From Eremophila alpestris peregrina (Eukaryota > Chordata > Aves > Passeriformes > Alaudidae), in contig WMCF01000206.1 in NCBI GenBank assembly GCA_009792885.1, forward strand, positions 233,177 through 297,176: a stretch of DNA of 64,000 nucleotides. Reading direction: 5' to 3'. Positions 46,973-58,775 of this stretch are shown here, one piece after another (position 1 is the first letter of the stretch; the number at the start of each line of letters is the position of its first letter). A program made the position numbers and the translations under genes. Under the pieces are notes generated by a model. It saw only the letters and a list, made by a program, of their open reading frames with translations. It made no database searches and was not told the DNA's origin.

Positions 46973-48104
46973 CGCACTTAATTTATATTTCTCCTCCTCT
47001 GACAAGTATTGTTTGGGATTAAACATTTTCCTTACTTATTCTTAATAGTCTTTTGTTCACTGATAATTTTTCTTTTTTCTTTTAACTAACTGAGTCTTTT
47101 AAGACATTTTACAAAGATATTGAGAATATCATTTATCATTTATCACATCTGAGTATCATTTATTCCACTGTGCTTCAGTTTCATTATACACAGAACACAT
47201 TTATGCAATTGACAGCTCCTCTGGTGAAAAGTACCTGCCAAAATCAGAAAAACTCTTTTAATTTCTGATTTCCTAATTTCATTTTCAGTATTTTACATAC
47301 ACACTGCTAGGATGATACTTTAAAAAAATAGAAATTAAAAGCCAGCCTATCACAATTTGCATAAACAGAGGATGTTTTCTAATTTCTTTAAGTTACATTG
47401 TTCAAATTCATGAGGCTGACCTGTGAATAAATATTTTAATGTGTCCAAAAATGAAAATAAATCCTACATAGGCAGCATATACAGGATTATCTTCTCTAGC
47501 TGGTGCTGATGACACCACTGGGAAGTTGTGTGGGCCCTTTCCTGTATTCCTGAATTTTAAATGGCAAAACACCATCCCACTGCAGAGTATTCCCATAAAA
47601 TTATTTGATAGATAGTAACATAAAAATGAAATCCAGTCTGTTACAACCTCATATATAAAAACATCAAGACAAAATGAAGAGATCAGTATTTATTCTTCAT
47701 TTCTAGCCCCCAGGAATGGTGCCACATCCTCAGCCCAGCTGCTGGGGGAGTATCCTGTTGCCAAAAATGTCCAGCACACTGAAGAAACCCAGGAGGGCAA
47801 ACCTCCAGCTCCTGTTCTGCAGATTGATCAGATCACAGGTTGCCAGGGCAGAGAGAGAACGAAACCCAGAACAAAACTGCAGAAAGTACCTCCTCCCCCT
47901 CCGTGCCCTGCCAGGAAGGATTTTTTTTTGCCCCTGTTGCTGTCACAGAAACGCTGCGTAACTCATCACTGCCCCACTTCCCAGAACTGCCATTCCAGAC
48001 ACCCAAGGGATCCCTGAATGATTCTTGCAGAGCTGCTACAGGGAAGAGACAGCCATGGATTGAGGAGAAACCCATGGATTTCTGTGCAGTTGTGCAGCAT
48101 CTCT
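46973..48104. other. Unique AT-rich sequence, no gene seen
   Basis: No recognised repeat or exon. The frames at 47716-48172 on both strands are unrecognised. Confidence 0.5.
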
Positions 48105-48136
48105 CCGCCGTGTCCCGCGGTCACCGCGCGGTCGCT
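48105..48136. promoter_or_regulatory. Tight CpG micro-cluster
   Basis: About eight CpGs fall within 32 bases ('tccgccgtgtcccgcggtca' then 'ccgcgcggtcgc'), with non-CpG-rich DNA on both sides. It is not in a CR1 copy. The function is unknown. Confidence 0.35.
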
Positions 48137-50461
48137 TGTGCAGCCACTGAGTTTACATCTCATCCAGGCTAACCAGGAATCTTGGCACTGCTGGGAGGCT
48201 CCCAGCCTTTCCAGGGTCAGACATCCATCCCGTGCTGTTTCTTGTTTCAGTTCATTTTTTTTTCTTCACTGTGCTTACGTAAACTGCTGAGGAGTCCCTT
48301 ATCCGCTGGATTATTCCCCCCCGTCAGGAGTGCAGGACATCAGCAGTGATTCTGTGTCTGAAGCTCTCCCCTCTCACATTTACAAGGAGATTATAGGCAT
48401 TTTATTCTGCCCCCCCCCCTTTTCTTTCTTTTCTTTTTTTTTTTTCTTTGTGCTGAAGCTGATTTATTTTGCTTACATTTCTCCCTGATAAATTTTCCTC
48501 TCAGTTTCCAATGGGGTAGATAGGTAAGATTTTCTTTTTGCCACCACTGCTCTTACACTCTCCACTCCTGTGTCGCAGCCAATCTAGGCTCCACCTGATT
48601 TATGTCAGCCTTCAGCAGCAACAGGAGCTGAGCTCAGAGCAGATCTTTTTGGGGCAGAACCATGACTATTTCAGCATTAGCTAAAGGCCAAAGCTCTGGA
48701 CTGCTAAGGATAAGCATTCCAACAACAGTCATGACAAATAAAGTGGCCAAGAATGTCTAAGAGGCCTTTTAAAATAACAGTTCTGAGCTCTGTCACTTGA
48801 ATGACTGTGTTTAAAAGCTAAGATAGTTCATAAAAATTATGCCCATGATTGCTGAGCTATTTTGAAATATCCAGCTGAATCCATGTCTGCAGAAGATTAT
48901 GAAGAGCTAAGGATTCACAAATTGGCTTCAAACTTGATCCTACTTGGCTTTTCTTATGTTAAATATAAAGGTCTCTCCAAACTCAGCTTGGCTCCAAAAA
49001 AGATCATGATATAGGGAACCAGAAGTCACACATTTTCCCAGTCCTCTCAAATATCCAAGAAATATCCACAGAACTGGCATGACTGTGGAGCAGCTCCCAG
49101 CTGAAAATGAGAGGGGAGAAAGAAAATTAAATTCCCCCAACCCAACGTGGTGACACAGCTCAGAAACAGACAAATCCAAACAGAGGGTCCTGCCAGTACA
49201 GAGTGAATATTAATGCCCCCATGTTTGTATTAAGATCTTGATATTGCAAATGTTGCTGTAAAATATCCAAATGTGAGCAGATGTGGAGAATGGCCACTAA
49301 GATGGCAAAAAAAAAGAGGCTTTTCACCCAAGAAACTGGAAGAGTTTGGTTTGTTTACTCCAACAAAATTAGATCTAGGGAGAAAAGTGCCTTCTACAAG
49401 TAAATTAAGGAGGTATTTGCGCTCCTGAAGCAAAGAATGGACTTGTCAAAAGAGAAAACAAACACAAACTGGCCACAAGTAAATTTAACCAGGGAATGTG
49501 ATTGCCAGCCATCAGAGTGAAGTTCTTATTCGGCTCTGGGGTGGAAGCTGAGCTGGAAATGGAGGTTTTAGGTGGCTCTCAATCTTTCTGCAACATCAGG
49601 CAAAACCTGGTGACTCAGACAGTCTCTTTGGGCTCTGTTTCATACAATCAGAGAAATAGAAAGAGGTTAAAAAAAAAAAAAAAAAGCTGCAGGGCAGACT
49701 GGAGAGCCCCAAACATTCTGAGCAGATATTTTTGCTGAAGTCAAAGCAGGGCATCAAAAAAAGCAAGACCCTGTGGCATGGGCTAAGGCTGCTCCTGGCA
49801 GCTCCTGGAAGAAAAGATTTCCAGTTTTGTCAGTGAAAAGATCTTGTACTCCCAGTAAGTAATTGAGGAGAGGAGACAGGCTCAGGGAACAAGACTGAGG
49901 ACATGGAAACTGTTCAGGCTCTACCTTAACAACAAAGAAGTCTTTAAGAATTCTTCTGCATGAATTAAAATGTCTGTACAAAATCTGCCACGTGCTTAAA
50001 CAAACACTCTCTTATTTTTTATATGTTTTTTTTTTCCCTCTACTACACCTTAAAATAAGCAGTGGAGGAGTGGACTCTAATCTGGATTGAATGAGAGGGT
50101 TGCATTAGGGAAAATACTGAATGTTCCCATTCTTGAGGCTGGGATTATTCATAGATGGAGGTAACAAGGAGAAGGGAATTAACTGCCTAATGCAGCTGCT
50201 CTGGGACTGGAAATTCTGGACCAGAAAATACCAAGCACACAGGAATGTCATCTAGAATGCATCTGGTGTCTGAACAAAGCACACCAAGTGCAGAGTGTGT
50301 CCCAGTGCAGCGTTCCCAGGTGTGTGCCAGGAATCTGCTTACAGGGACAGAATATGGAAAACACAACCCAAAACCCCTCTGTTAAGTGAAGCTGTTGGAG
50401 GAAGGGGAGCTCCCAGTCAGCCAGTTTGATTCTGAGCATCTCCAAGGAAGGTAAGTCCAAA
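48137..50461. other. Unique sequence, no gene seen
   Basis: This stretch holds a pyrimidine tract at 48410-48449 (C10 followed by T-rich sequence) and an A17 run at 49669-49685. The 49310-49480 part is vaguely reminiscent of decayed LINE sequence but cannot be supported. No exon was identified. Confidence 0.5.
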
Positions 50462-50765
50462 ATCTCCCTGGGCAACCTGTTCCCAGAGTTCTTCCCCAAA
50501 ACAGTGTAAGCTTTTTTTTTTATTTTTTTAATGTTCCAGTTGAATTTCCTTCATTTCAGATCTTGCCCTTTGCCTCTTGTCGTTTTGCTGGGGCACCACT
50601 GAGGAATATTGAACTCCATCTTTTGGAGTCACCCTCCACCAGGAATTTACACACATGGACAAGATCCCCCTGGGCTTCCCCTCCTCCAGGCTGAGCAGTC
50701 CCAGCTCTCCCAGCCCCTCCTGGCATGTCAGATGCTCCAAGCCTGTACCCATCCCAGTGGCCCTA
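50462..50765 (-). mobile_element. CR1 LINE internal 3' segment, antisense
   Basis: The plus strand reads 'ctccctgggcaacctgttcc', then a T-rich part, 'gttgaatttccttcatttca', 'gatcttgccctttgcctctt', 'gacaagatccccctgggctt', 'cccctcctccaggctgagca' and 'gtcccagctctcccagcccc'. It is a diverged, tail-less copy of an older subfamily. Confidence 0.85.
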
Positions 50766-52974
50766 AAGAACAGGTTTGTTCCCCTATTTAGAGCAGCTTT
50801 GAAAATGGTATGATAAGGATAACATTAATTGAAATTAGAATATGGTGTGTCCTGTAATCCCCTTTGTAATACACTTTTGAGATTACACAGAGGGTTTGGG
50901 CTTTGAAGACACAACATGTATTTATGATTAAATATTTTCTGTGTGTTAACCTGTCATTGGAGGAATAAATGTCCTCACAGGCATTTGAGTGAATCAAAAC
51001 AGAAAGAAACTCCATATTTAAACTGTTGTTTTCCAGAGCAACTTGCCCCTCCACGACCCAGTGGAGGGATCCATTTCTTCTAAGAAATACAGGATTTACA
51101 ATTAAAAGGTGTTAATAAATCTCTGCTCAATGTAGTCTATAAGGAAACATTGCTTTCATTCTTTGAAGTTTCTTGAGCAGTGTTAGGAGCTTTTGTGCAG
51201 ACACCACAGGGCTTGCAGATAATACAAAATTCATGAATTGAATATGGGACAATTTCTGCCATCTGTGGGAACACACAGTAAGGGAGACAAAGATCACATC
51301 CTTCATATTTCTTACATAATTCTGCAAATGTGTGAGGAAATTAACACAGAACAACACACAATGGTTGTGAGAGACCACAATGACCAGATTTCAGGGCATC
51401 CTGAGCAGCTTCTGGGAAAAACAGCTGATGGATTTCTCAGAGTTGTGAAGTTTAACCCCAGTAATCAAAGGTTATTTAGTTAAAAAAAAAAAAAAAAGAA
51501 AAAGCAGGTGGGTTGAAAATCACTTTCATTTTGGATAATGAGCTTTAGATGGCATCATTGGAAACATCACTTTGTACTTAGGAAGATTAAAGCTTAAGAA
51601 CATAAAATTTTATTGTGGTGGCTGGAGTCTGTGCTGCTGTGGGGGTACAGATGGAAGCAAAGCCTGGCTGGACACCCAGTGCTTCTCCCAAGCCCCCCAC
51701 AATCTCTCATGGATTACAATCCCAGGTCTGAGTGTTCCAACATGGAAAAAAAAAAAAGATACCTGGAAATCAAGCACACCTTTAGGGGAAACTTGCTTGA
51801 AATCAAGGGGGCAACCTAAAAGAGAAGTGATTAGTAAATCCGAAACCTCCCTGATTAGTCAGAAAAGGCAACAGAAATTCATGTTCAGGAGAATTCTGAA
51901 GGCCTCCCCTCTGTCACATACCGAGAAATCTGAGGGAGTGAAACCAAACAGGGTCATGTTGGAAGGTGGGAAGCCCCTCCTGTGCAGAAAGTAGCTGATG
52001 CAAAAAGAAACGAAAGTTTTTGGGGTTTTTTTTTTCTTTCACTGCATGTTACACATCTGCAAATCTGATCAACACAATCATCACCTTATTTCTGAGGAGC
52101 AGGAGCGCACCTTTGCATCCTTCACAAGTAACAGTCACAGCATTCTGGCAGTTATTGTGATGATTATAAACTGTACTCAAAATCTTAGCCTTTTTGAATT
52201 TATTTATGGTGGCCTAATAGACAGACTAATTCAGAGTTTTACAGAGTGACATCTGAAGGTGAATTTGGATTTAATTAAAAGGAAACCAGAAGGAACGGCT
52301 TTGGAAAATTAACTCCTGAGTTTCTCTTACACACTCAGATCCACTGTGACATTTTAGAATCACACATTTGAGCAAAACCACAACTTCATATCCATGCACA
52401 GTCAAGTATCATATTTTTCTCAAAACTTGCCATTGGATATTTTAAGAAATGTCAAATAATTCTGTTCTTCCTGTGAAGAGCTGCTGGCTGCCCAGTAGTA
52501 GTTAAAACAAGACTGGCACCTTACCACAGTTAGACAGAACACTGGAGTGAGTCAAAAAAGACCCAGGCTGGGTGGTGTTTTTTCCCCTTTCTGACACTGA
52601 ATATCTGATCTGCAGTTAACTGGGTTTTGTGCTGCTGTATTCCCAATTATAACCTGGGAAAACTCTTTTCCCACATCTATAAGGGACTTTTTTCACAATA
52701 GATGGAAACTGCCACCTGAGGGCTGTGTGCTCCATTCCACAGTGTATTCCATTCCACAATATGTGTGGACTGAACATTGAGAACTAAACTACTACTAAGT
52801 CTATAACTGGTGCACAGATGACAGCTTGATTTCCAATCCACAGAAAGCTTATTAAGTAAATTATAAGGGCTTACAAACTGATGCTTACTGCAGTGAAAGG
52901 TTAGACTGTTAACAATTTCCAACCGAACCTATCTTGATTTTTACTACTCCCTTTTAACTTTTTCCCTGGGAGGA
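50766..52974. other. Unique sequence, no gene seen
   Basis: Short frames and an A16 run at 51482-51497. No exon or repeat copy was recognised. Confidence 0.5.
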
Positions 52975-53165
52975 TGGGGAGGCCCTGGCACAGGGTGCCC
53001 AGAGCAGCTGGGGCTGCCCCTGGATCCCTGGCAGTGCCCAAGGCCAGCTTGGACATTGGGGCTTGGAGTAGCCTGGCACAGTGGAAGTTGTTCCTGCCCA
53101 TAGCAGGGGTGGCACTGGAGGATTTTTAATATCCCTTCCAACCCAAACCATTGTCTGATTTCTTT
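52975..53165 (+). mobile_element. CR1 LINE 3' end
   Basis: A well-preserved 3' module: 'aggccctggcacagggtgcc', 'ctggatccctggcagtgccc', 'ttggacattggggcttggag', 'gtggcactggaggattttta', 'atatcccttccaacccaaac'. It ends in a decayed tail. The minus frames at 52901-53174 are shadows of it. Confidence 0.93.
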
Positions 53166-53789
53166 TACTGCCATTCTGGTACTTCGGAGAGAAGTGGTTT
53201 ATACTTTACAATTCTTGCTACCTGCCCAGAGCACTTGCACCTTGGTGCCTGCATTCCTGTACAATGCCATGCCCTGCCAGCCCTCTGAGTTCTGCTCTTC
53301 CTGGGGAGATAAAAGAAATCTGACATTGGCCCATAAATCACACAAAAAATATCAGAGGTGCCCACAAAGCCCTTTATGTCTCCGTCTCCTTTATCCTCCA
53401 GTTTCCCCACCAGGAACAACAGGGAGGAATGTGAACGGGACAACAGAAAATATTTAATCGTGGATATGAAATGGATGGAGCCTTTCCCCACAAACACATG
53501 TTCAACCTTTTTGTTGCAGTATCCTCATGTTTAATTTATTCAACATTTACCAAACATATTCATTTTTAGTTCCTTTCTCTGCTTTGATCACAGGACATCT
53601 TCAAAGGACATCCCACGCGCACCGCTCACACGAGTGCCTTCGTTTAATTGCTCAGGTAACTCCCCACATGTGCTCACCTGGGGGAGACTTTCTGCCACGA
53701 ATCCTCTCATGGGAAAGGAAAACTGGGAAGTGGCAAGTGAAGCCTTTCCTCCTGAGTTTGTACAACCAGGGGCATCATGGGCACAACAG
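53166..53789. other. Unique sequence, no gene seen
   Basis: No recognised exon. The frames on both strands are short. Confidence 0.45.
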
Positions 53790-53992
53790 TCACGGAATAA
53801 TTGATGTTGGGAAAGTCCTCCACGGTCACAGAGTCCCAGCTGTGCCCAATGCCCACCTTGTCCCCAGCACAGAGTGCCACCTCCAGGCCTTCCTGGGACA
53901 CCTCCAGGGATGGGCACTCTGAACCTCCCTGGGCAGCTCGTTCCAATGTTTAACAACCCTTTCCACCCAGACATTCCTCCTGGGATGACAAC
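53790..53992 (-). mobile_element. CR1 LINE 3' end, antisense
   Basis: The plus strand reads 'cacggaataattgatgttgg', 'gaaagtcctccacggtcaca', 'gagtcccagctgtgcccaat', 'gcccaccttgtccccagcac', 'ctccagggatgggcactctg' and 'cctccctgggcagctcgttc'. This is the subfamily seen at 17120-17670 and 55592-55815, in reverse. Confidence 0.9.
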
Positions 53993-55194
53993 GACGCAAC
54001 CATGTAAAGGAGCACAACGTGTCAGAGCAGAGCTTCACTGCAAAGGCAGACTGAGGAGCCTCCCCTCCTCAACAGCCCAGAATGGTCTCCAAAGTGCCAC
54101 TGCTCTTTAGATAACGTTGTGACAGGCCCTTTACAAATCACCCAGAATTTATGGGCTCACAGTGACACCATCACTCACGCTGAAAACCAGCGAGTAACAG
54201 CCCCTCTGGAGGCAGCACAGCCAGACCCCAAGTCACCAGCAAGGCTTTCTCAGTCTCCCCTCAGCTCTGTCCCTGCAGCTTTTGCAGCAAAAAAAAAAAA
54301 AATCTGATTCAATGTTTTCCAGCAGCAAATTTGGGAGGAGAAAAGATGTAGGCTCTTCTTATTTTTTAAATTATTTTTTAAGAATTCCTGGCTCCAGTGT
54401 TTTTAAAAAAGCATTTCAGGGGGTCCAGGAATTTTTTTTCCTCCTCCTTCTCAAGATCAACTATATTTGTCTTCAGGAATTATAAAGAGGGCAGTGCTAA
54501 AGTTAAGAATATTGCCTTATCAGTCAGCTCCATACAAGCAATAGAGGAGTTGTCAGGACAATGTTAAAGGTTTTAATGACATGCCAAAGCCCCTTTGGAA
54601 GGACACAGGCTCTCTAAATCTTTTTCTGAGTGCGATACCAGGTTACAAATTACCCACATCTCGTTCCTGTGTTCTCCTTTATCTCTTCCTCCACTCTTCC
54701 TCTATGATTGCTGTAGTTTTTGTATTTTTATTTTCTTTGCAGAGTTAAGCTCTGATCACACTTGGTCCTAGACACATGAGCTTCTTTCTGTGAAAGGGGA
54801 ACACTTCTATAACCACAGCAACAAACTTCTTTGTGACAGGATTTATCTCATTCCTTTTTTATTCTGGTGAGGCTTTTCCCCCCTTTAATTACCCAACAGA
54901 AGCAAAGAATCTCATCCTCTCCTCATCTTTTTGTACTTTGCTTTCAACCACTTCCAGATGACAGCATGGAACAAAGTTTTCCATGTAGCCACCTTCTCTT
55001 TTGTGTTTGGACTGACCTGTGCTACAGAGAACAGGCTACAGAGTTTGTACTGACCACCCAGCAGAAATTTCTTCTGCTGCAAGAGCTTCTTAAAGGATTG
55101 TTCTTTGCTTCATATTAAATTAGCTCTTCACAGAATCTGGCTCCAGCCCCTCCAGACCTTAACTGTGGAGTGAGGTCTCAGATGTCATCTGCTC
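53993..55194. other. Unique sequence, no gene seen
   Basis: There is an A13 run at about 54288-54301 and several T-rich stretches. No exon or repeat copy was recognised. Confidence 0.5.
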
Positions 55195-55485
55195 ATTTCC
55201 ACTGGGGCAGAGGGGCTGGAAAGCTGGAAAAGGCCCTGGGGGTGCTGGTGCTGGCCCCAGGGGCTGGACACGAGCCCAGGGGTGCCCAGGTGGGCAAGAG
55301 GCCCCTGGCAGCTGGGCTGGGTGAGGAATTGTGTGTGCAGCAGGAGCAGGGCAGGGATTGTCCCTCTGTGCCCCAGGGCTGGGGCCAGTCCTGGCTCCTG
55401 CAGGAGAGCCCTGGAGGGGCTGGAGCGTGGCCAGGGCAGGGAAGGGAGCTGGGGAAGGGGCTGAGCCTGGAGCTGCTTTCTGTCC
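55195..55485 (+). mobile_element. CR1 LINE internal piece, plus strand
   Basis: This starts in what reads as a decayed CR1 ORF2 C-terminal segment ('aaggccctgggggtgctggt'). It continues as 'gggtgaggaattgtgtgtgc' and matches 17124-17268 with about two differences. Relative to that copy it lacks about 39 bases between short direct repeats of 'ggggaaggggctg' type. It faces the antisense piece at 55592. Confidence 0.88.
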
Positions 55486-55591
55486 TCACCTGAACCCTGC
55501 CCTGCCATCCCCCAGATCCCTGCTGGCACTGGCACCACTCCTGCCTGTGGAGTGCATTGGGAAACCCAGGGAGATACCCAACTTCTGCTCC

Positions 55592-55815
55592 ACTCACAGT
55601 CATGGAATCCCAGGATCCCTGAGGCTGGAAAAGCCCTGCAAGGCCATGGAGTCCCAGCTGTGCCCCAGGCCCACCTTGTCCCCAGCCCAGAGCACTCAGT
55701 GCCACCTCCAGGTGACACCTCCAAGGATGGGCACTGCAGACCTCCCTGGGCAGCCCCTGCCAAGGCCTGAGCTCCCTTTCCATGGGCAAATTCCTGCTGC
55801 TGGCCAAGCTGACCC
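55592..55815 (-). mobile_element. CR1 LINE 3' end, antisense
   Basis: Reverse-complement tail and 3' module: 'cacagtcatggaatcccagg', 'agtcccagctgtgccccagg', 'cccaccttgtccccagccca', 'gagcactcagtgccacctcc', then 'ccaaggcctgagctcccttt' and 'ccatgggcaaattcctgctg'. It is continuous with the ORF2 remnant on its right and forms the 3' end of the same minus-strand copy, with an internal deletion between the two. Confidence 0.9.
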
Positions 55816-56110
55816 AAGTGCAGGATCTGGCACTTGGCCTTATGGATCCTCACTCCATTTGCCTCAGCCCATGGATCCAGAGTGCCCAGATCTCTCTGCA
55901 GAACCTCCCTGCCCTCCAGCAGATTCACACTGCTGCCCACATTAGTGTTATCCATGGATTTACTGGGGCTGTACCTGATCTCCTCATCCAGATCATCAGT
56001 AAAGGTCCTGAACCCAGGGGAGTCCCACTACTGATTGTCCTCCAGCAGGATGTGACACCATTCACCACCAGTCACCTCCTCTGGCATGGTTTGCAAACCC
56101 TGCCTGGGAC
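55803..56110 (-). pseudogene. Decayed CR1 ORF2 (reverse transcriptase) remnant
   Basis: CR1 ORF2 encodes the endonuclease and reverse transcriptase used for LINE retrotransposition. Translated on the minus strand, the part below 55955 reads as the segment following the RT catalytic box. It contains LLEGREVLQRDLGTLDPWAE and a KAKCQILHLG block, both typical of avian CR1 proteins. Just upstream a DDLDEEIR block is seen. The position that should hold the catalytic F/Y-A-D-D box reads SMDNT, so the second Asp is replaced by Asn. A stop lies further upstream, and the downstream C-terminus is deleted into the 3' region. The 256-codon frame at 55185-55955 is a chance read-through of this remnant and the two CR1 pieces and is not functional. 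Confidence 0.82.
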
Positions 56111-57980
56111 AGGCTGTCTCTGGAGAGGCCTCAGTCGTGCTCTGTACCTCCATTTCCCTTTTATTTCTTGAAGTATCACAACCAGGAAATCCCAGGCAGC
56201 CCGAAATCTCCTTAAAAGCTAAAAAGGCCATGGCTGATCCAGTGTAGCCCCTGGTGGCACCAGCTCTGGCAGGTTTTGAGTGCTGTGAGTGGTGATTCCC
56301 AGCCCTGGGCATCTCTTGGATGAAGGAGGAGACACCAACATGGACACAGCCCAGGGACTGGGGGAAATATTTCTGGGATGAAGAACTGACTGGCATTTAG
56401 CAGTGCAAAGCCTTTTGTGCAGCGAGGGGAACGTCAGGAGGAATTTTCTTTCCAGGGGAACGTGTGGGCTGCACTTTGCAAACAGATCCTGCAGAGCAGA
56501 GGGGGACCCCGGGGAAGGGACCTCGGCTTTGTTGGCAGCAAACAGAAGCAAAAACTCCACCTTTTTTAGGGGAAGGTAAATAAGTCAAAGTGCTGACACC
56601 AGAGGGGAAGCTCCCCCCCTCTGTGCCGTCCTCACCTGGCCTGCATTGCTGCAGCAGAGCCAGAGGCTGCAGGAAAACACATGGGATGAAAAATAAAATA
56701 GCCCATAACTCTGCAACGATCGGGAGGGGGGTTTTAGCTCATTCCTCATCCCTTTCACGTGCTGTGTTGAAATACGAGGCCAAGAAGGAGGCCAAAAGAC
56801 TTAAAACGCCTCTCATGAGGTAATTCAGCCACAAGCCCCGAGCAGGGGAGCACAATGATGGCAGTGTGCTGGCTGTTTGCACAGAACTTGAAATGTCAGA
56901 GCCCCACAGACCCTAAAACACACAATTAAAAATGGAACAACTCCTGGGGGCCCTGAGATTACCCACGTCTCCCCCTCTGAAAATATTCCACTCAAGGATC
57001 CTATAAAATTGGTGATTGCTTGTGGCACCTGCACGAGTTGGCTGTTGAAGGACTTCACAATTCCCTGGGTTTGTGTCCTCCAGTGACCACCCCACAGGCC
57101 TGTGCTCTGTGCAAAGGTTCCAGCAACCCCTAAAATGCTTTCACCAGCTTTGGGAGAGGCAGCAGAACGTTGCCAACCCGTCCCATAGGAGAAACAAGTT
57201 GTGCAGCAGGACCCTGCAAAGGAATTGTTCACCAAGAAAAGGGGGTCAAAGAAAAGGACTGCAGGTTGAGCAAGCACCTGCTCCTGCATTTGTCTGCTCC
57301 TCGAGGCTCTCCAAAGGTGAAGGCAGAGCCCAAGAAAGCAGCAGGCAGTGTTTTGCCTCTTGGCCACAGGACAAAGGTGGGTTTAAGTCACTTTTGTACC
57401 CCCACAACTTCCCTGAGCATTATGGACAGACCACCCCCAGCTGCTTGAGGGGTCTGGTGAAGATGGGATGGAGGAAATACCAGCAGGGAAGAGGCAGTGA
57501 AATCCTCAAATCCAGTGCTGAGACAAACCCAAGGGCAGCTGAGCACTGGGAAATCCCTGCTGCCAGCAGGTGGATTCAATATGGGCAGCACAGACCTGGC
57601 CTTCACCAACTGTGGGGTGTTTGTGGTACCCACAGGATGGCAAATGTGACAAAAAAAAAAAAAGGAATGGCAAAGCAGCCCAGCCTGTTTGGACACTCCC
57701 TTGCCAAGAGGGCTGCCTGCCCCCAAATCATCTGTTGCAGAGCTGCCCTGCTCTGTCAGACCCACCTGACTGGATGGTGTCACAAACACCATTTTCTTAT
57801 TTTGCAGGCTTGGTCCCATAATCATCGTTAATGTGGCTTTTACAGCTGCAGGATCAGAGTGGAAAGTCAAAAAAAATTAAAAACCAGCTAATTTAATTGT
57901 TTTGTTCAACTGAGTCAGTAAAGCACAGGGAAAAATAGGGCATTTTTGGAATGGCTAAATGCACATGGAAGAATTTTATA
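56111..57980. other. Unique sequence, no gene seen
   Basis: Overlapping frames of up to 252 codons (57073-57831 plus, 56825-57367 minus) show no domain I recognise. The 252-codon frame includes an A-run-encoded poly-Lys, so I do not call it. The patch at 56690-56825, with 'aacgatcggg', 'tttcacgtgctgtg' (E-box CACGTG) and 'aaaacgcctc', may be regulatory but the support is weak. Confidence 0.4.
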
Positions 57981-58072
57981 TCACAGAATCATTAAGGTGG
58001 AAAAGATCTGCAAGACCATCCAGTCCCACCATCACCCCAGCACCACCTTGATCATCCCTAAACCATATCCCC
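57981..58072 (-). mobile_element. CR1 LINE 3' tail, antisense
   Basis: The fragment reads 'tcacagaatcattaaggtgg', 'aaaagatctgcaagaccatc', 'cagtcccaccatcaccccag', 'caccaccttgatcatcccta', 'aaccatatcccc'. It is the reverse complement of the final 90 bases of a CR1 subfamily with the 'gatcatccagtc' form. Confidence 0.9.
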
Positions 58073-58724
58073 AGAATATGAAATCAAGATCAAAACACAG
58101 AGCAATTTAAAAACTGGGAACTCTATCCTGAATTATTAGCATAGAGGAATAATCACAGTTTTCAAAGTGGAGAAATTAAATTATTCATGCCCCGTAATGG
58201 TGATATAAATCCTCCTCAAGTGCCAGTCATTTTAGCTGCTGTCTTCAAATTTCTCTTCTCAACAGCTGAAAACGAGAGAAAGGGGTGTTAGAAGTAGCAC
58301 AAAACCGGCTTGGATTTTCTTGTAGGAATAGGGAAAAGTTCATTTAAAGATAAAATCTGAGCGTGGAGACAGCAACAGTCTCAACCAGACGGTGGCACTA
58401 TAAGCACTTGGTATCATGAGGGCAGTATAACCGGGGAAAACAATTACAAAATAACTGAATAAATAATTAAAAGAAAAACAAACCAGGGTAACAACGTTTT
58501 ACACCGCTTCATCTTTTAATTTAGGAGAGATATTAGCATAAGTGATGGTTAAATATAAATTAATTGCCTGTGTTGCCCAAACCTTCAGCTGAATGAATGG
58601 TGTGTGAATAGAAAGGGAGTAAGGGTGTCCCTGTGGCACCTTTTGAAAAGCTTCCAAATCAAAAGCCAAACCCTCAAATAGCAGGGGAGGATCCCAGTGG
58701 GCTGCCAGATGACCTTGCTCATCA
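58073..58724. other. Unique sequence, no gene seen
   Basis: The patch 58300-58490 holds CpG and AT words ('aaaccggcttgg', 'ctgagcgtggag', 'aataaataattaaaag') but no firm feature. Confidence 0.45.
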
Positions 58725-58775
58725 CACCAGTAACACCAGTAACACCAGTAACACCAGTAACACCAGTAACACCAG
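58725..58775 (+). repeat. 9 bp minisatellite (caccagtaa)n
   Basis: Five perfect units of 'caccagtaa' (58725-58769) are followed by a partial 'caccag'. Because 9 is a multiple of 3, it keeps frames open on both strands (Asn-Thr-Ser repeats plus, Trp-Cys-Tyr repeats minus), which explains the nearby 60- and 96-codon frames. Confidence 0.97.

Noticed and set aside
49310..49500. Possible very old LINE copy.
   Set aside because: Only vague resemblance to CR1 body sequence, with no tail and no diagnostic block, so it is not reported as a feature. A profile search would decide.
55185..55955. 256-codon minus-strand frame as an intact gene.
   Set aside because: It joins a degenerate CR1 ORF2 remnant to CR1 3' untranslated sequence and then to an oppositely oriented CR1 piece, so it is a chance read-through.
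57073..57831. 252-codon plus-strand frame as a possible exon.
   Set aside because: It has no recognisable domain and includes a poly-Lys from an A run. Minus frames of similar quality overlap it, and no donor or acceptor pattern gives a coherent gene.
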